Notes: generated from the sequence alone by a model not told the origin. DNA of 64,000 nt from Kutzneria sp. CA-103260 (GCF_018263855.1 NZ_CP073318.1:5704001-5768000), one strand, 5' to 3'. Counted from the first letter of the stretch, positions 33,139 to 41,305 are shown. A program made the numbers and translations.

Positions 33139-33558
33139 ATGTTGGTGCGCACGGATCCGTTCCGCGAGCTGGAGCGGCTGATGTTCGGTGCGGGCGCCAC
33201 CCGGGTGCGCGCCGCGGCCATCCCGATGGACGCGTTCCGCAAGGGTGACGAGTTCGTCGTCACGTTCGACCTGCCGGGTGTCAGCCCGGAGTCGATCGAC
33301 GTCAACGTGGAGCGCAACGTGTTGACCGTCAAGGCCGAGCGGCCGGCGGCCAAGGACGACGAGGCCCGTTGGCAGGTGGCCGAGCGGCCGACCGGGACGT
33401 TCGCCCGGCGCGTCTACCTCGGTGAGACGCTGGACCGCGACGGCATCCAGGCCAGCTACGACGCGGGTGTGCTCACCCTGCGGGTGCCGGTGGTGGAGAA
33501 GGCCCAGTCCCGCAAGATCGCGGTGACCGCGGGCGCCCCGGTGCAGATCGAGGGCTGA
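33139..33558 (+). CDS. Hsp20 / alpha-crystallin small heat-shock protein
   Basis: A 139-residue chaperone: short N-terminus (LVRTDPFRELERLMFG), alpha-crystallin domain about 30-125 with FRKGDEFVVTFDLPGVSPES, VERNVLTVKAERPA, the GTFARRVYLGETLD strand and the signature YDAGVLTLRVPV. It holds unfolding proteins in an ATP-independent way. GAGAGGGGCGG upstream supplies a ribosome site. A HAIR-like operator suggests heat induction through HspR. Confidence 0.9.
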   Translation: MLVRTDPFRELERLMFGAGATRVRAAAIPMDAFRKGDEFVVTFDLPGVSPESIDVNVERNVLTVKAERPAAKDDEARWQVAERPTGTFARRVYLGETLDRDGIQASYDAGVLTLRVPVVEKAQSRKIAVTAGAPVQIEG

Positions 33559-33568
33559 CACTCCCCTT

Positions 33569-33627
33569 ACATCCACCGTTGGACCCAGAAGATTGGACAC
33601 TGTGTCCACGGTGGATGTACTGTCCAC
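33569..33627. promoter_or_regulatory. GGAC/GTCC half-site array upstream of the YheO-like regulator
   Basis: ACATCCACCGT (33569-33579) is inverted at 33608-33618; GGACAC-T-GTGTCC (33595-33607) is a perfect palindrome; a further TGTCCAC lies at 33621-33627, just before GTG 33631. The region is only 72 bases long and looks like an autoregulatory operator. Confidence 0.45.
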
Positions 33628-33630
33628 AGC

Positions 33631-34263
33631 GTGTCCCCGATGGTCGACCGGCTGGCCCCGGTGTGCGAGGCGATCGCCCGCCTGCTCTCACCGCACGCCG
33701 AGGTGGTGCTGCACGACCCGGCCACAGACTCGGTGCTGGCCGTCTGGAACCCGCTGTCCCGGCGGACCGTGGGCGATCCGTCGCTGCTGGGTGAGCTCGA
33801 CGAGCTCACGCCGGTCGGCGCGGACGTCTACGGCCCGTACCCCAAGTCGCTGCCCGACGGGCGGCGACTTTCCAGTGTCAGCGCGGTGATCCGCGACAGT
33901 GAAGGCCGCCCGGAGGCGGTGCTGTGCGTGAACGTGGACCGGTCCGCGTTCGACGCCGCGGCCCGTGTCCTGGCGGCCTTCGCCGCACCGGTCACCGAGC
34001 AGCCGGCGGCGCTGTTCGCCCGCGACTGGACCGAGCAGCTCAACGAGACGGTCGCGAACTTCGTGCGGGACCGGGGAACCACGCTGGACGGACTGTCCAA
34101 ATCGGACCGCCAGGAGCTGGTGGCCCAGCTGGATTCCGCCGGCGTCTTCGCCCAGCGGCGGGCCGTGCCGACCGTGGCGCGGGCGATGGGGGTCTCCCGC
34201 TCGGCCGTCTACCAACTGCTCGCGCTGACCCGCAAGGAGCCCGGCGATGCCGACCCTGCCTGA
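33631..34263 (+). CDS. YheO-like PAS and HTH transcriptional regulator
   Basis: A 210-residue regulator with an N-terminal YheO-like PAS domain (VCEAIARLLSPHAEVVLHD, SVSAVIRDSEGRPEAVLCVN) and a C-terminal HTH (LSKSDRQELVAQLDSAGVFA, VPTVARAMGVSRSAVYQLLA). Such proteins often control amino-acid degradation. The gene overlaps the aminotransferase start by 17 bases and leads a three-gene operon with an ornithine-cyclodeaminase-like enzyme. GTG 33631 and ATG 33640 are both possible starts. Confidence 0.83.
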   Translation: MSPMVDRLAPVCEAIARLLSPHAEVVLHDPATDSVLAVWNPLSRRTVGDPSLLGELDELTPVGADVYGPYPKSLPDGRRLSSVSAVIRDSEGRPEAVLCVNVDRSAFDAAARVLAAFAAPVTEQPAALFARDWTEQLNETVANFVRDRGTTLDGLSKSDRQELVAQLDSAGVFAQRRAVPTVARAMGVSRSAVYQLLALTRKEPGDADPA

Positions 34264-35374
34264 CTTCCGGCTGGAAACCTACTTCTCCGCCTGGGAGTTC
34301 ACCGCCCGGTACCACCTGACGGCGTCGGACGCCCAGACAGTGCCGATGGCCGAACTGCTGGCCATGGCCGACGAGGACGGCCGCCGCCGCTGGGAGACGC
34401 TGGCCCTCGGCTACACGGAAACCCGTGGCCTGCCGGCGTTGCGCGAGGAGATCGCCGCCACCTATGACCACATCGCGCCCGAGGACGTGCTGTGCTTCGC
34501 CGGCGCCGAGGAGGCCATCTACCTGGCCATGCAGGTGCTGCTGACGCCGGCCGACCACGCCGTCGTGCTCACGCCGAACTACCAGGCGGCGGAGACGATT
34601 CCGCTGGCGCTGTGCGAAGTCACCGGCGTCGCGCTACGGGAGGACGACGGCTGGGCGCTGGACGTGGACGCCGTCGAGGCGGCGCTGCGGCCGAACACCC
34701 GGCTGGTCTCGGTGAACTTCCCGAACAACCCGACCGGCGCGGTGCCGGACGTCGAGTCGTGGCGGCGGCTGGTCGACCTGTGCGCGGCGCGGGGCATCAC
34801 GCTGTTCAGCGACGAGGTGTACCGCGGGCTCGAACTGGACCGGCCGTCGCTGCCCCAGGCCGCGGACCTCTCCCCCACCGCGTTGTCGCTGAACGTGATG
34901 TCCAAGGCCTACGGGCTGCCCGGCCTGCGGATCGGCTGGATCGCCGGCCGCGACCGGGATCTGCTGGACCGGCTGGAGCGGGCCAAGCACTACACGTCGA
35001 TCTGCAACTCCGCGCCGAGCGAGGTGCTGGCGCTGATCGGCCTGCGGGCACGAGACCGGCTGCTGCACCGCAATCGGGAGATCATCAAGGCGAACATCCC
35101 GCTGTTCGAGGAGTTCTTCGTCCGCCGGCCCGACCTGTTCGTCTGGGAACGGCCGCAGGGCGGCTGCGTGTGCTTCCCCCGCTACCTGGGTGCCGACGGC
35201 GTCGAGGCGATGTGCGCCGATCTCGTGCAGGACGTGGGTGTGCTGCTGCTGCCGTCCAGCATCTACCGCTCGGAGCTGACCGCCACGCCGACCGACCGGT
35301 TCCGGGTCGGCGTCGGGCGGACCGGACCCGAGGAGGCGCTGGCCCGCTGGGACGACTGGCTGGCCAGGCGGTGA
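34247..35374 (+). CDS. PLP-dependent aminotransferase, class I/II
   Basis: A 375-residue fold-type I enzyme: YTETRGLPALREEIAATYDH, PNYQAAETIPLALCE, NFPNNPTGAVPD (substrate and cofactor Asn), the DEVYRGLEL segment and the Schiff-base lysine in NVMSKAYGLPGLRIGW; RVGVGR provides the carboxylate-binding Arg. It moves an amino group from an amino acid to a 2-oxo acid. The operon partner (ornithine cyclodeaminase family) and YheO-like regulator suggest breakdown of an unusual or D-type amino acid. Coupled to the next gene through a GTGA overlap. Confidence 0.87.
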   Translation: MPTLPDFRLETYFSAWEFTARYHLTASDAQTVPMAELLAMADEDGRRRWETLALGYTETRGLPALREEIAATYDHIAPEDVLCFAGAEEAIYLAMQVLLTPADHAVVLTPNYQAAETIPLALCEVTGVALREDDGWALDVDAVEAALRPNTRLVSVNFPNNPTGAVPDVESWRRLVDLCAARGITLFSDEVYRGLELDRPSLPQAADLSPTALSLNVMSKAYGLPGLRIGWIAGRDRDLLDRLERAKHYTSICNSAPSEVLALIGLRARDRLLHRNREIIKANIPLFEEFFVRRPDLFVWERPQGGCVCFPRYLGADGVEAMCADLVQDVGVLLLPSSIYRSELTATPTDRFRVGVGRTGPEEALARWDDWLARR

Positions 35375-36243
35375 AGGTCATCGACGATCTCCGGGCCGTC
35401 CCGCCCGAGCTGGTCTTCGACGCCGTGAAGGCGGCCTTGGTCGCACACGCCGAAGGCAACACCGTCGTGCCGCCGCCGATGGCGCTCGACTTCGCCGGTG
35501 GCGACTGCCACGTCAAAGCTGGTCATGTTGTGGGCCAGCCGCACTTCGTGGTGAAGACGGCGAGTTCCTTCGGCGGCCGGAACAACGGCTCGATGCTGCT
35601 GCTGTCGGCCACCACCGGTGAGCCAACCGCGTTCATCGCCGACAACGGCCTGCTGACCGCCTGGCGGACGGCCGCCGCCGGGGCGCTGGTCACCGACGCC
35701 CTGACGCCACAAGACGTCGACGAGGTCGCGGTGATGGGCACCGGCGAGCAGGCCCGGCTCCAGATGACCTGGCTGGCCAAGCTGCGCAAGATCCGGCTGG
35801 TGCACGTCTGGGGCCGTCGACCCGAGGCTGAAGTGTTGTTGTGTCAACAGCTCCGAGCCGAAGGGCTCGACGCCCGCCCCGGCTACCAGACCGGCGCGGC
35901 CTGCGTTGTCACGACAACAGCGTCGCCCGATCCGTTGCCGCTCAACGCCTTCCGTGACGCTGTGCACGTCACCGGCATCGGCACCGACATGCCCGGCAAG
36001 GGTGAGCTGCCGCCGGAGCTGTTCGCCGGCCGGATCGTCGTCACCGACGACCACGACCAGTGCCTGGACCACGGCGACTTCGGCCACGCCGTCCGCGCCG
36101 GGGTCGTTGCCCCGCAGGCGGACCGGCCCATCGGGGCGGTGCTGCGAGGCCAGCACCGCGACCAGCGCTCGGTCGCCGACCTGACCGGAATCGGCGCGAC
36201 CGATGCCTCCGTTGCCGGGGCGGTGTGGTCGCTGCTCGGCTAG
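35371..36243 (+). CDS. Ornithine cyclodeaminase / mu-crystallin family enzyme
   Basis: A 290-residue NAD(P)-binding protein: VPPPMALDFAGGDCHVKAGH, KTASSFGGRNNGSMLLLSAT, TAWRTAAAGALVTDALTPQD, Rossmann loop VMGTGEQARLQMTWLAKL, ASPDPLP, GIGTDMPGKGELPPELF. The family covers ornithine cyclodeaminase, alanine dehydrogenase, imine reductases and EutC-type lyases, so the substrate remains open. GTG 35371 overlaps the aminotransferase stop. It is the last gene of the YheO-like operon; DinB follows after 10 bases and may be read through. Confidence 0.85.
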   Translation: MKVIDDLRAVPPELVFDAVKAALVAHAEGNTVVPPPMALDFAGGDCHVKAGHVVGQPHFVVKTASSFGGRNNGSMLLLSATTGEPTAFIADNGLLTAWRTAAAGALVTDALTPQDVDEVAVMGTGEQARLQMTWLAKLRKIRLVHVWGRRPEAEVLLCQQLRAEGLDARPGYQTGAACVVTTTASPDPLPLNAFRDAVHVTGIGTDMPGKGELPPELFAGRIVVTDDHDQCLDHGDFGHAVRAGVVAPQADRPIGAVLRGQHRDQRSVADLTGIGATDASVAGAVWSLLG

Positions 36244-36253
36244 GTTCGAACAC

Positions 36254-36835
36254 ATGACCGATATCACCGGCGACCTCCGCCGCTACCTCCAGCAGTCCCG
36301 GGACCGGATGGCGTCCGCGCTGGACGGCCTGAGCGAGTACGACATCCGGCGGCCGGCCACGCCGACCGGCACCAACCTGCTGGGCCTGGTCAAGCACCTG
36401 GCCGGCGGCGAGTTCGGCTACCTCGGCGACTGCGTGGGCCGGCCGGTTCTGGCCACTCTTCCGTGGTACGCCGACGATTCCGTGTGGGACGGGGCCGACA
36501 TGTGGGCCACCGCCGAGGAAAGCCGCGCCGAACTGCTCGACCTGTACCACCGTGCCTGGCAGCACAGCGACGAGTCGATCGAACAGCTGGGCCTCGACGC
36601 GCCCGCCTCCGTGCCGTGGTGGCCCGAGGAGAAGCGCGAGACCACCCTCGGTTCGCTGCTGGTGCGGGTCGTCGCCGAGACCGCGCAGCACGCCGGGCAC
36701 GCCGACATCGTGCGGGAGATGATCGACGGCCGGGGCGGCAAGGACCACGACGAGCTCGGCGGCGCCGAGTACTGGGACCCGTTCGTGGCCGGGATCCAGG
36801 CCGCCGCCGACCGGCACCGCCTTGCGAACCCGTAA
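36254..36835 (+). CDS. DinB-family protein
   Basis: A 193-residue four-helix-bundle protein of the DinB/DUF664 type: LRRYLQQSRDRMASALDGLS, NLLGLVKHLAGGEFGYLGDC (metal-binding His), ETAQHAGHADIVREMIDGRG with two further histidines. Relatives are thiol transferases or damage-induced proteins of unclear substrate. The gene ends inside the ArsR promoter region. Confidence 0.82.
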   Translation: MTDITGDLRRYLQQSRDRMASALDGLSEYDIRRPATPTGTNLLGLVKHLAGGEFGYLGDCVGRPVLATLPWYADDSVWDGADMWATAEESRAELLDLYHRAWQHSDESIEQLGLDAPASVPWWPEEKRETTLGSLLVRVVAETAQHAGHADIVREMIDGRGGKDHDELGGAEYWDPFVAGIQAAADRHRLANP

Positions 36836-36850
36836 CCAGGTGGTTACGCT
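36822..36850 (+). promoter_or_regulatory. Leaderless arsR promoter with internal operator
   Basis: -35 TTGCGA (36822-36827), 17 bases, -10 TACGCT (36845-36850), then 6 bases to GTG 36857. The perfect palindrome CGTAACCA-GG-TGGTTACG (36831-36848) lies between and over the two boxes, so ArsR binding would block its own promoter. The site also overlaps the DinB stop codon. Confidence 0.65.
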
Positions 36851-36856
36851 TCCGCC

Positions 36857-37210
36857 GTGGACGAGGTAGCCGGCGCGATCGCCGATCCGGTGCGCCGGGA
36901 CATCCTGGTGATGCTGCGCCAGGGGCCGCTGTCGGCCGGGCAGATCGCCGACCGGTTCGAGGTCAGCCGGCCGGCCGTGTCCCGGCACCTGCGGGTGCTG
37001 CGGGCCAGCGGGCTGGTGCACGACACGCCCGTCGGCCGGCAGCGGCTGTACGAGCTCGACCCCGACCGGCTGGCCGAACTGGCCGACTGGCTGGCCCAGT
37101 TCGCGCGGCCGACCGGCTGGCAGCACCGGCTCGACGCGTTGGAGACCGAGGTCCACCGCACCCGCCGGGAGCGCCGCGCCCGGCCCGCAGACGAGGAGCA
37201 GACGGCGTGA
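36857..37210 (+). CDS. ArsR-family transcriptional repressor
   Basis: A 117-residue winged-helix regulator: ADPVRRDILVMLRQGPLSAG, QIADRFEVSRPAVSRHLRVL, RASGLVHDTPVGRQRLYELD. The lack of a cysteine metal site argues against metal sensing. ArsR/SRPBCC pairs are common, with ArsR repressing the SRPBCC gene. Here the pair is separated by a tandem repeat; the ArsR stop overlaps the GTG of the repeat-coded ORF. Confidence 0.88.
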   Translation: MDEVAGAIADPVRRDILVMLRQGPLSAGQIADRFEVSRPAVSRHLRVLRASGLVHDTPVGRQRLYELDPDRLAELADWLAQFARPTGWQHRLDALETEVHRTRRERRARPADEEQTA

Positions 37211-37360
37211 GCGAGCTTGCGAGCGAACTATTCAACACAGAGCGTCCGCGAACGCGGACACCGAGCGCTAGCGAGGTGCAGCGCATGAGCGAGCTTGCGA
37301 GCGAATCATTCAGCACAGAGCGTCCGCGAACGCGGACACCGAGCGCTAGCGAGGTGCAGC
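37207..37360. repeat. Two tandem copies of a 78-base repeat between arsR and the SRPBCC gene
   Basis: Copies at 37207-37282 and 37285-37360 (period 78 bases) differ at a handful of positions. Each starts (G/A)TGAGCGAGC, includes CGTCCGCGAACGCGGACA (itself a near-palindrome) and ends GAGGTGCAGC, which supplies a ribosome-site-like GAGGTG just before the next start codon. The same GTGAGC sequence flanks the array at both ends, as if the unit had been inserted or duplicated at a start codon. Confidence 0.85.
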
Positions 37361-37365
37361 AGTGA
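37207..37365 (+). CDS. 52-residue ORF encoded entirely by the tandem repeat
   Basis: GTG 37207 overlaps the ArsR stop (GTGA) and the ORF stop overlaps the SRPBCC start (GTGA at 37362-37365). The period of 78 bases is 26 codons, so the frame stays open and the peptide is a 26-residue unit (SELASESFSTERPRTRTPSA plus SEVQ and linker) repeated twice. It is rich in Ser, Glu, Thr and Arg and probably unstructured. Its main effect may be to keep ribosomes coupled from arsR to the SRPBCC gene. Whether the peptide itself matters is unknown. Confidence 0.5.
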   Translation: MSELASELFNTERPRTRTPSASEVQRMSELASESFSTERPRTRTPSASEVQQ

Positions 37366-37853
37366 GCCCCAGACCCACCGGCCGGCTGTTCGACAAAGAC
37401 CTGGAGCTGACCCGCACCTACCGCGCGCCGATCGACGACGTGTGGGCCAGCGTCACCGAGCCCGAGCGCACCGCTCGCTGGTTCGGCCGCTGGGAGGGCG
37501 AGGGCGGGGTCGGCCGGACCATCAAGGTCCAGATGGCGTTCGAGGAGAACGCCCCGTGGACCGAGCTGCGCATCGACGCCTGCGAGCCGCCCCGACGCCT
37601 GGCCGTGTCGGGCTCCGAGGCGGCCGGCGGCTGGCGGCTGGAGCTCCTGCTGTCCGAACAGGACGGTGTCACCGAGCTGAAGTTCGTGCACCACCTCGAC
37701 TCCGTGGACAGCATCGGCGAGGTCGGGCCCGGCTGGGAGTACTACCTGGACATGCTCACCGCCGCCCGCGAGGGCACGGCCCAGCCGGACTTCTTCCAGG
37801 AGTACTACCCGGCCATGCAGGCCTACTACGCCGGACTGGTCGAGGAGAGCTGA
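37362..37853 (+). CDS. SRPBCC / AHSA1-domain protein
   Basis: A 163-residue protein with the START-like hydrophobic-pocket fold: LELTRTYRAPIDDVWASVTE, PERTARWFGRWEGEGGVGRT, EPPRRLAVSGSEAAGGWRLE, and the final helix WEYYLDMLTAAREG. Such proteins bind hydrophobic ligands or act as co-chaperone-like domains. It is the usual target of the neighbouring ArsR. Start GTG 37362 immediately follows the tandem repeat; its ribosome site (GAGGTG) is provided by the repeat. Confidence 0.85.
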   Translation: MSPRPTGRLFDKDLELTRTYRAPIDDVWASVTEPERTARWFGRWEGEGGVGRTIKVQMAFEENAPWTELRIDACEPPRRLAVSGSEAAGGWRLELLLSEQDGVTELKFVHHLDSVDSIGEVGPGWEYYLDMLTAAREGTAQPDFFQEYYPAMQAYYAGLVEES

Positions 37854-38206
37854 TGGGACGAGTGCTGGCCATCGGGCTCGACCCGGCCCGGCTCGTCGGC
37901 TGGGACCCGGAGCCGGTGCGGGCCGCGCTGGTCCGCGGCCAGGCCCGGTTCGAGGAGCTGGGCATCGAGGCCGACATGTGCCTGGTGGCCCCGGACGACG
38001 ACCCCGAGGCCGACATCGTGGCCGCCCTGAACGGAAACGACTACGCCTGCGTGATCGTCGGCGGCGGCATCCGCAAGTACGAACCGCTGCTGTGGCTGTT
38101 CGAGAACACGGTGAACCTGGTCCGCCAGCACGCGCCCGACGCCGCCATCGCCTTCAACAGCACGCCGGAGGACATGGCCGACGCGGCCCTGCGCTGGCTG
38201 CGCTGA
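37853..38206 (+). CDS. Small conserved-looking protein of unknown function
   Basis: A 117-residue cytoplasmic protein whose ATG overlaps the SRPBCC stop (TGATG). It shows alternating strands and helices (MGRVLAIGLDPARLVGW, ADMCLVAPDDDPEADIVAAL, YACVIVGGGIRKYEPLLWLF) that suggest a small Rossmann- or CheY-like fold. No catalytic motif is visible. It likely functions with the SRPBCC protein under ArsR control. Confidence 0.65.
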   Translation: MGRVLAIGLDPARLVGWDPEPVRAALVRGQARFEELGIEADMCLVAPDDDPEADIVAALNGNDYACVIVGGGIRKYEPLLWLFENTVNLVRQHAPDAAIAFNSTPEDMADAALRWLR

Positions 38207-38212
38207 TCCGCG

Positions 38213-38881
38213 TCAGTCCGACCGGCCGGGGATGACCAGGCCGCTCTCGTAGGCGGCGACCACGACCTGGGCGCGGCTACTGAGCCCGAGCTTGCCCATC
38301 ACGTTCTTCACATGCGTCTTGACGGTGGACTCGCTGAGCACCAGCCGCCGCGCGATCTGCGGGTTGCTCAGTCCGTGCGCGACGAGCCGAAGCACCTCGG
38401 TCTCCCGGCCGGTCAGGCCGGCGAGCTCGGTGTCGCGCAGGGCGGCGCGCCGGTGGTGCAGCGAGTAGGTCTCGACGAGCCGCTGCGTGATGGCCGGGCT
38501 GATCAGCACGTCGCCGGCCGTGACCGCGTGCACGGCGGCGACGATCCCGGCCGGCGGGGTCTCCTTGAGCAGGAAGCCGGCGGCCCCGGCGCCCAGTGCG
38601 CGGTAGACGTATTCGTCCAGGTCGAACGTGGTCAGCACGAGGACGCGCGGCGGCGGGTCGACGGCGGCGAGGATCTGTTCGGTGGCGTCGAGACCGTCCA
38701 GCACGGGCATGCGGATGTCCATCACCACCACGTCGGGCCGGATCGACACGGCGAGTTCCACGGCCTGGGCCCCGTTCTCCGCCTCGCCGACGACATCGAG
38801 TCCGGGGGCGGCCCGCAGCAGCGCGGCCAGGCCGGCCCGGATCAGGGCCTGGTCGTCGGCGATCAGCACGCGCGTGTTCAC
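38213..38881 (-). CDS. NarL/LuxR-type response regulator
   Basis: A 222-residue regulator. Receiver domain: VLIADDQALIRAGLAALLRA, phosphoacceptor Asp in DVVVMDIRMPVLDG, Thr and Lys in VLVLTTFDLDEYV and GFLLKETPP. LuxR HTH: LTGRETEVLRLVAHGLSNPQ, RLVLSESTVKTHVKNVMGKL. GTG 38881 overlaps the kinase stop (GTGA). It receives phosphate from the kinase and likely controls the divergent DD-peptidase-like gene or others. Confidence 0.92.
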   Translation of the reverse strand: MNTRVLIADDQALIRAGLAALLRAAPGLDVVGEAENGAQAVELAVSIRPDVVVMDIRMPVLDGLDATEQILAAVDPPPRVLVLTTFDLDEYVYRALGAGAAGFLLKETPPAGIVAAVHAVTAGDVLISPAITQRLVETYSLHHRRAALRDTELAGLTGRETEVLRLVAHGLSNPQIARRLVLSESTVKTHVKNVMGKLGLSSRAQVVVAAYESGLVIPGRSD

Positions 38882-40023
38882 GCCGCCGCCGGACACGGAA
38901 GCCGTAGCACCACAACGAATCCGCCTTCGGGCCGGGGGCCGGCGGTGAGCACGCCGCCGTGCAGCTCGGCCCGCTCGCTCATGCCGACGATGCCGCGCGC
39001 CGGCTCGCCGGTGCCGCGGGCCCGGGCGCCACGGCCGTCGTCGGTGATCTTCAAGGTCAGGGTGCGCTCCCCGTAGTCCAGGTCCAGCCGCGCGGTGGCG
39101 GGGCCGGCGTGTTTGAGCACGTTGGTCAGCGATTCCTGGGCGACCCGGTAGGCGCACAGGTCGGCCCCGGGCGGCAGCGGGCGCCGGGTCCCGGTGACGG
39201 CGAGCTCGACCGGCAGGCCGGTGCCGCGCAGCCGGTCGAGCAGACCGTCCAGTTCGGACAGTCCGGGCTGGGGCTGGGTGCCCGGGTCGTCGACCCGCAG
39301 CACGGCCAGCAGCTTGCGCATGTCGGCCAGCGCCGCGCGGCTGGTGTCGCCGACCGTGGCCAGGGCGTCGCGGGCCACCTCACGATCGCTGTCCAGCACG
39401 TACTCGGCCACGCCGGCCTGCAGGGAGATCACCGACATGTGGTGGGCCACCACGTCGTGCAGCTCGTGGGCGATGCGGATGCGTTCCTCGGCGACGGCGC
39501 GCGTAGCCTGCTCGGCCAGCCGCTCCATCCGCCGCGACCAGCGGCCGGTGCTCACGCCGATGCCGAACGCGGCCAGGCACTGCACGGCGGGGCTGCCGAC
39601 CAGCGCCAGCTTGTCGACGTCCCCGACGAGCACGGCGAAGTTGACCATCAGCGCGACCAGCGCGACGCCGAGACCGACCAACGCGACCGGCAGCGGCCGG
39701 AGCAGGGCCACCGAGAACAGGCCGATCAGCATGCCGGCGCCGCTGTCGGAGAGGCCGGGATAGCCGAGCAGCAGGCTGGCCGTCGCCGCCGCGCCCATCA
39801 CGACCGTGCTGGCCAGCGGCGCCCGCTGGCGTGACGCGATCGGCGCGAACGTGAGCGCGGCCAGCACATAGCCGACCCAGTCGGCCCGGCCGTCGGTCTG
39901 CACGGCAACGGAGGCGATCTCGAACGCGGTCAGCACCGCGGCGAGCGCGATGTCGACCTGGACGGACCGCAAGATGCCACGCACCAGCCCACGGTAGCCG
40001 CCGCCGCGGCCGGCGGTCGCCAC
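38878..40023 (-). CDS. Two-component sensor histidine kinase (HPK7 / NarX-like)
   Basis: A roughly 380-residue membrane kinase. Several N-terminal helices (IALAAVLTAFEIASVAVQ, VLAALTFAPIASRQRAPL, LIGLFSVALLRPLPVALVGL) precede the HisKA_3 box ERIRIAHELHDVVAHHMSVI with the phospho-His, and an HATPase with YRVAQESLTNVLKHAG, KITDDGRGA and GIVGMSERAELHGG. The start is uncertain: GTG 40023 is used, GTG 39984 and 40092 are also in frame. The lack of a large external domain suggests membrane-stress sensing. Paired with the response regulator just downstream. Confidence 0.88.
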   Translation of the reverse strand: MATAGRGGGYRGLVRGILRSVQVDIALAAVLTAFEIASVAVQTDGRADWVGYVLAALTFAPIASRQRAPLASTVVMGAAATASLLLGYPGLSDSGAGMLIGLFSVALLRPLPVALVGLGVALVALMVNFAVLVGDVDKLALVGSPAVQCLAAFGIGVSTGRWSRRMERLAEQATRAVAEERIRIAHELHDVVAHHMSVISLQAGVAEYVLDSDREVARDALATVGDTSRAALADMRKLLAVLRVDDPGTQPQPGLSELDGLLDRLRGTGLPVELAVTGTRRPLPPGADLCAYRVAQESLTNVLKHAGPATARLDLDYGERTLTLKITDDGRGARARGTGEPARGIVGMSERAELHGGVLTAGPRPEGGFVVVLRLPCPAAA

Positions 40024-40140
40024 CCCATGGGCTGATCTGCGTCTGATACCAGCGGGGTAGTCGAAGACGCCCCGCTGGACGATGTCGACCACCCTGCCCC
40101 GGCTGATTGGCTGCCGCCACAGGCAATCGAGGGGAGCGTT

Positions 40141-41298
40141 ATGCGCAAGACACTGATCGCGTTGGTGGCACTGACGGGGGTGATGGCGTCAACCGGCGCG
40201 GCCGTCGCGGCACCTGATGTGCACCGGAGCGTGCTGCAACGGGACGCCGACGCCCTGCTGGATCAGGGCGCGCCGGGCGCGCTGGTGGAGCTGGACACCC
40301 CGGACGGCAGGGTGAAGGTCCGCAGCGGGTACGGGAACACCGCGGCGCGGACGCCGGTGTCGTGGCAGACTCACTTCCGGATCGGCAGCGCCACCAAGAC
40401 GTTCACCGCCACGGTGCTGCTGCAACTGGTCGGCGAGGGCCGACTGTCCCTTGAGGACACCGTGGACCGCTGGCTGCCCGGTGTGGTGTCGGGCAACGGC
40501 AACGACGGCACCAAGATCACCGTGCGCCAGCTGTTGCAGCACACCAGCGGGGTGCCGGACTACACGCAGGCCCTGGACTTCCTCCGCTCGGCGGAGTCCT
40601 TCCAGGCCAACCGGTTCCGCACCCTGACGCCGACGGAGATGGTGGCGATCGCGCTGCGCTACCCGCCGACCTTCGCCCCGGGCACCGGCTGGGAGTACTC
40701 CAACACCAACTACGTCCTGGCCGGGATGATCATCCAGAAGATCACTGGGCACGACTGGCAGTGGGAGGTCCAACGCCGGATCATCGGGCCACTGGGCCTG
40801 CGGGACACCACCGCGCCGCACACCGAGCCGTACCTGCCGACGCCGCACGCCGTCGGCTACCAGAGCTTCTCGGCGGACGGCCCGGTCATCGACGCCACCG
40901 TGATGAACCCGACGTGGGGTGACGCCGCCGGTGCGATCATCAGTGACACCGATGACCTGAACACGTTCTTCCAGGCGCTGATCGGCGGCCGGCTGCTGGC
41001 CCCCGACCAACTGCGGCAGATGCAGACGACTGTGCCGGCCCACGAGCTCGACCCAGCGTACCCGAACGTGCGGTACGGACTCGGCATCATGTGGGTCCCG
41101 ACTTCCTGCGGCGGCTACTGGTCGCACGGCGGGGACATCCCCGGCTTCAAGACCCGCGACGGCGTCAGCGCGGACGGCCGCCGCAGCGTGGTCATCACCA
41201 TCAACAACGACGCTCTCGTGCCGAAGCAGGGCACTCCGCCGGCCAAGTACGACGTGAGCGTGGACCTGATGGAGCACGCGTTCTGCGGCACGTCGTGA
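40141..41298 (+). CDS. Secreted serine DD-peptidase / class C beta-lactamase-like (R61 type)
   Basis: A 385-residue exported enzyme. Signal sequence MRKTLIALVALTGVMASTGA with cleavage near AVAAP. Serine-hydrolase motifs: SATK (nucleophile, in HFRIGSATKTFTATV), YSN (in GWEYSNTNYVLAG), and HGG in YWSHGGDIPG. The whole resembles Streptomyces R61 DD-peptidase, which trims peptidoglycan stem peptides. GAGGGGAG precedes the ATG. It is divergent from a two-component system that may control it and is followed by a perfect terminator. Confidence 0.88.
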   Translation: MRKTLIALVALTGVMASTGAAVAAPDVHRSVLQRDADALLDQGAPGALVELDTPDGRVKVRSGYGNTAARTPVSWQTHFRIGSATKTFTATVLLQLVGEGRLSLEDTVDRWLPGVVSGNGNDGTKITVRQLLQHTSGVPDYTQALDFLRSAESFQANRFRTLTPTEMVAIALRYPPTFAPGTGWEYSNTNYVLAGMIIQKITGHDWQWEVQRRIIGPLGLRDTTAPHTEPYLPTPHAVGYQSFSADGPVIDATVMNPTWGDAAGAIISDTDDLNTFFQALIGGRLLAPDQLRQMQTTVPAHELDPAYPNVRYGLGIMWVPTSCGGYWSHGGDIPGFKTRDGVSADGRRSVVITINNDALVPKQGTPPAKYDVSVDLMEHAFCGTS

Positions 41299-41305
41299 CG
41301 GGTGG

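Noticed and set aside
33631..36243. Biosynthetic cluster for a nonribosomal peptide or unusual amino acid
   Set aside because: Aminotransferase and OCD-like enzyme occur without synthetase genes; the YheO-like regulator suggests catabolism.
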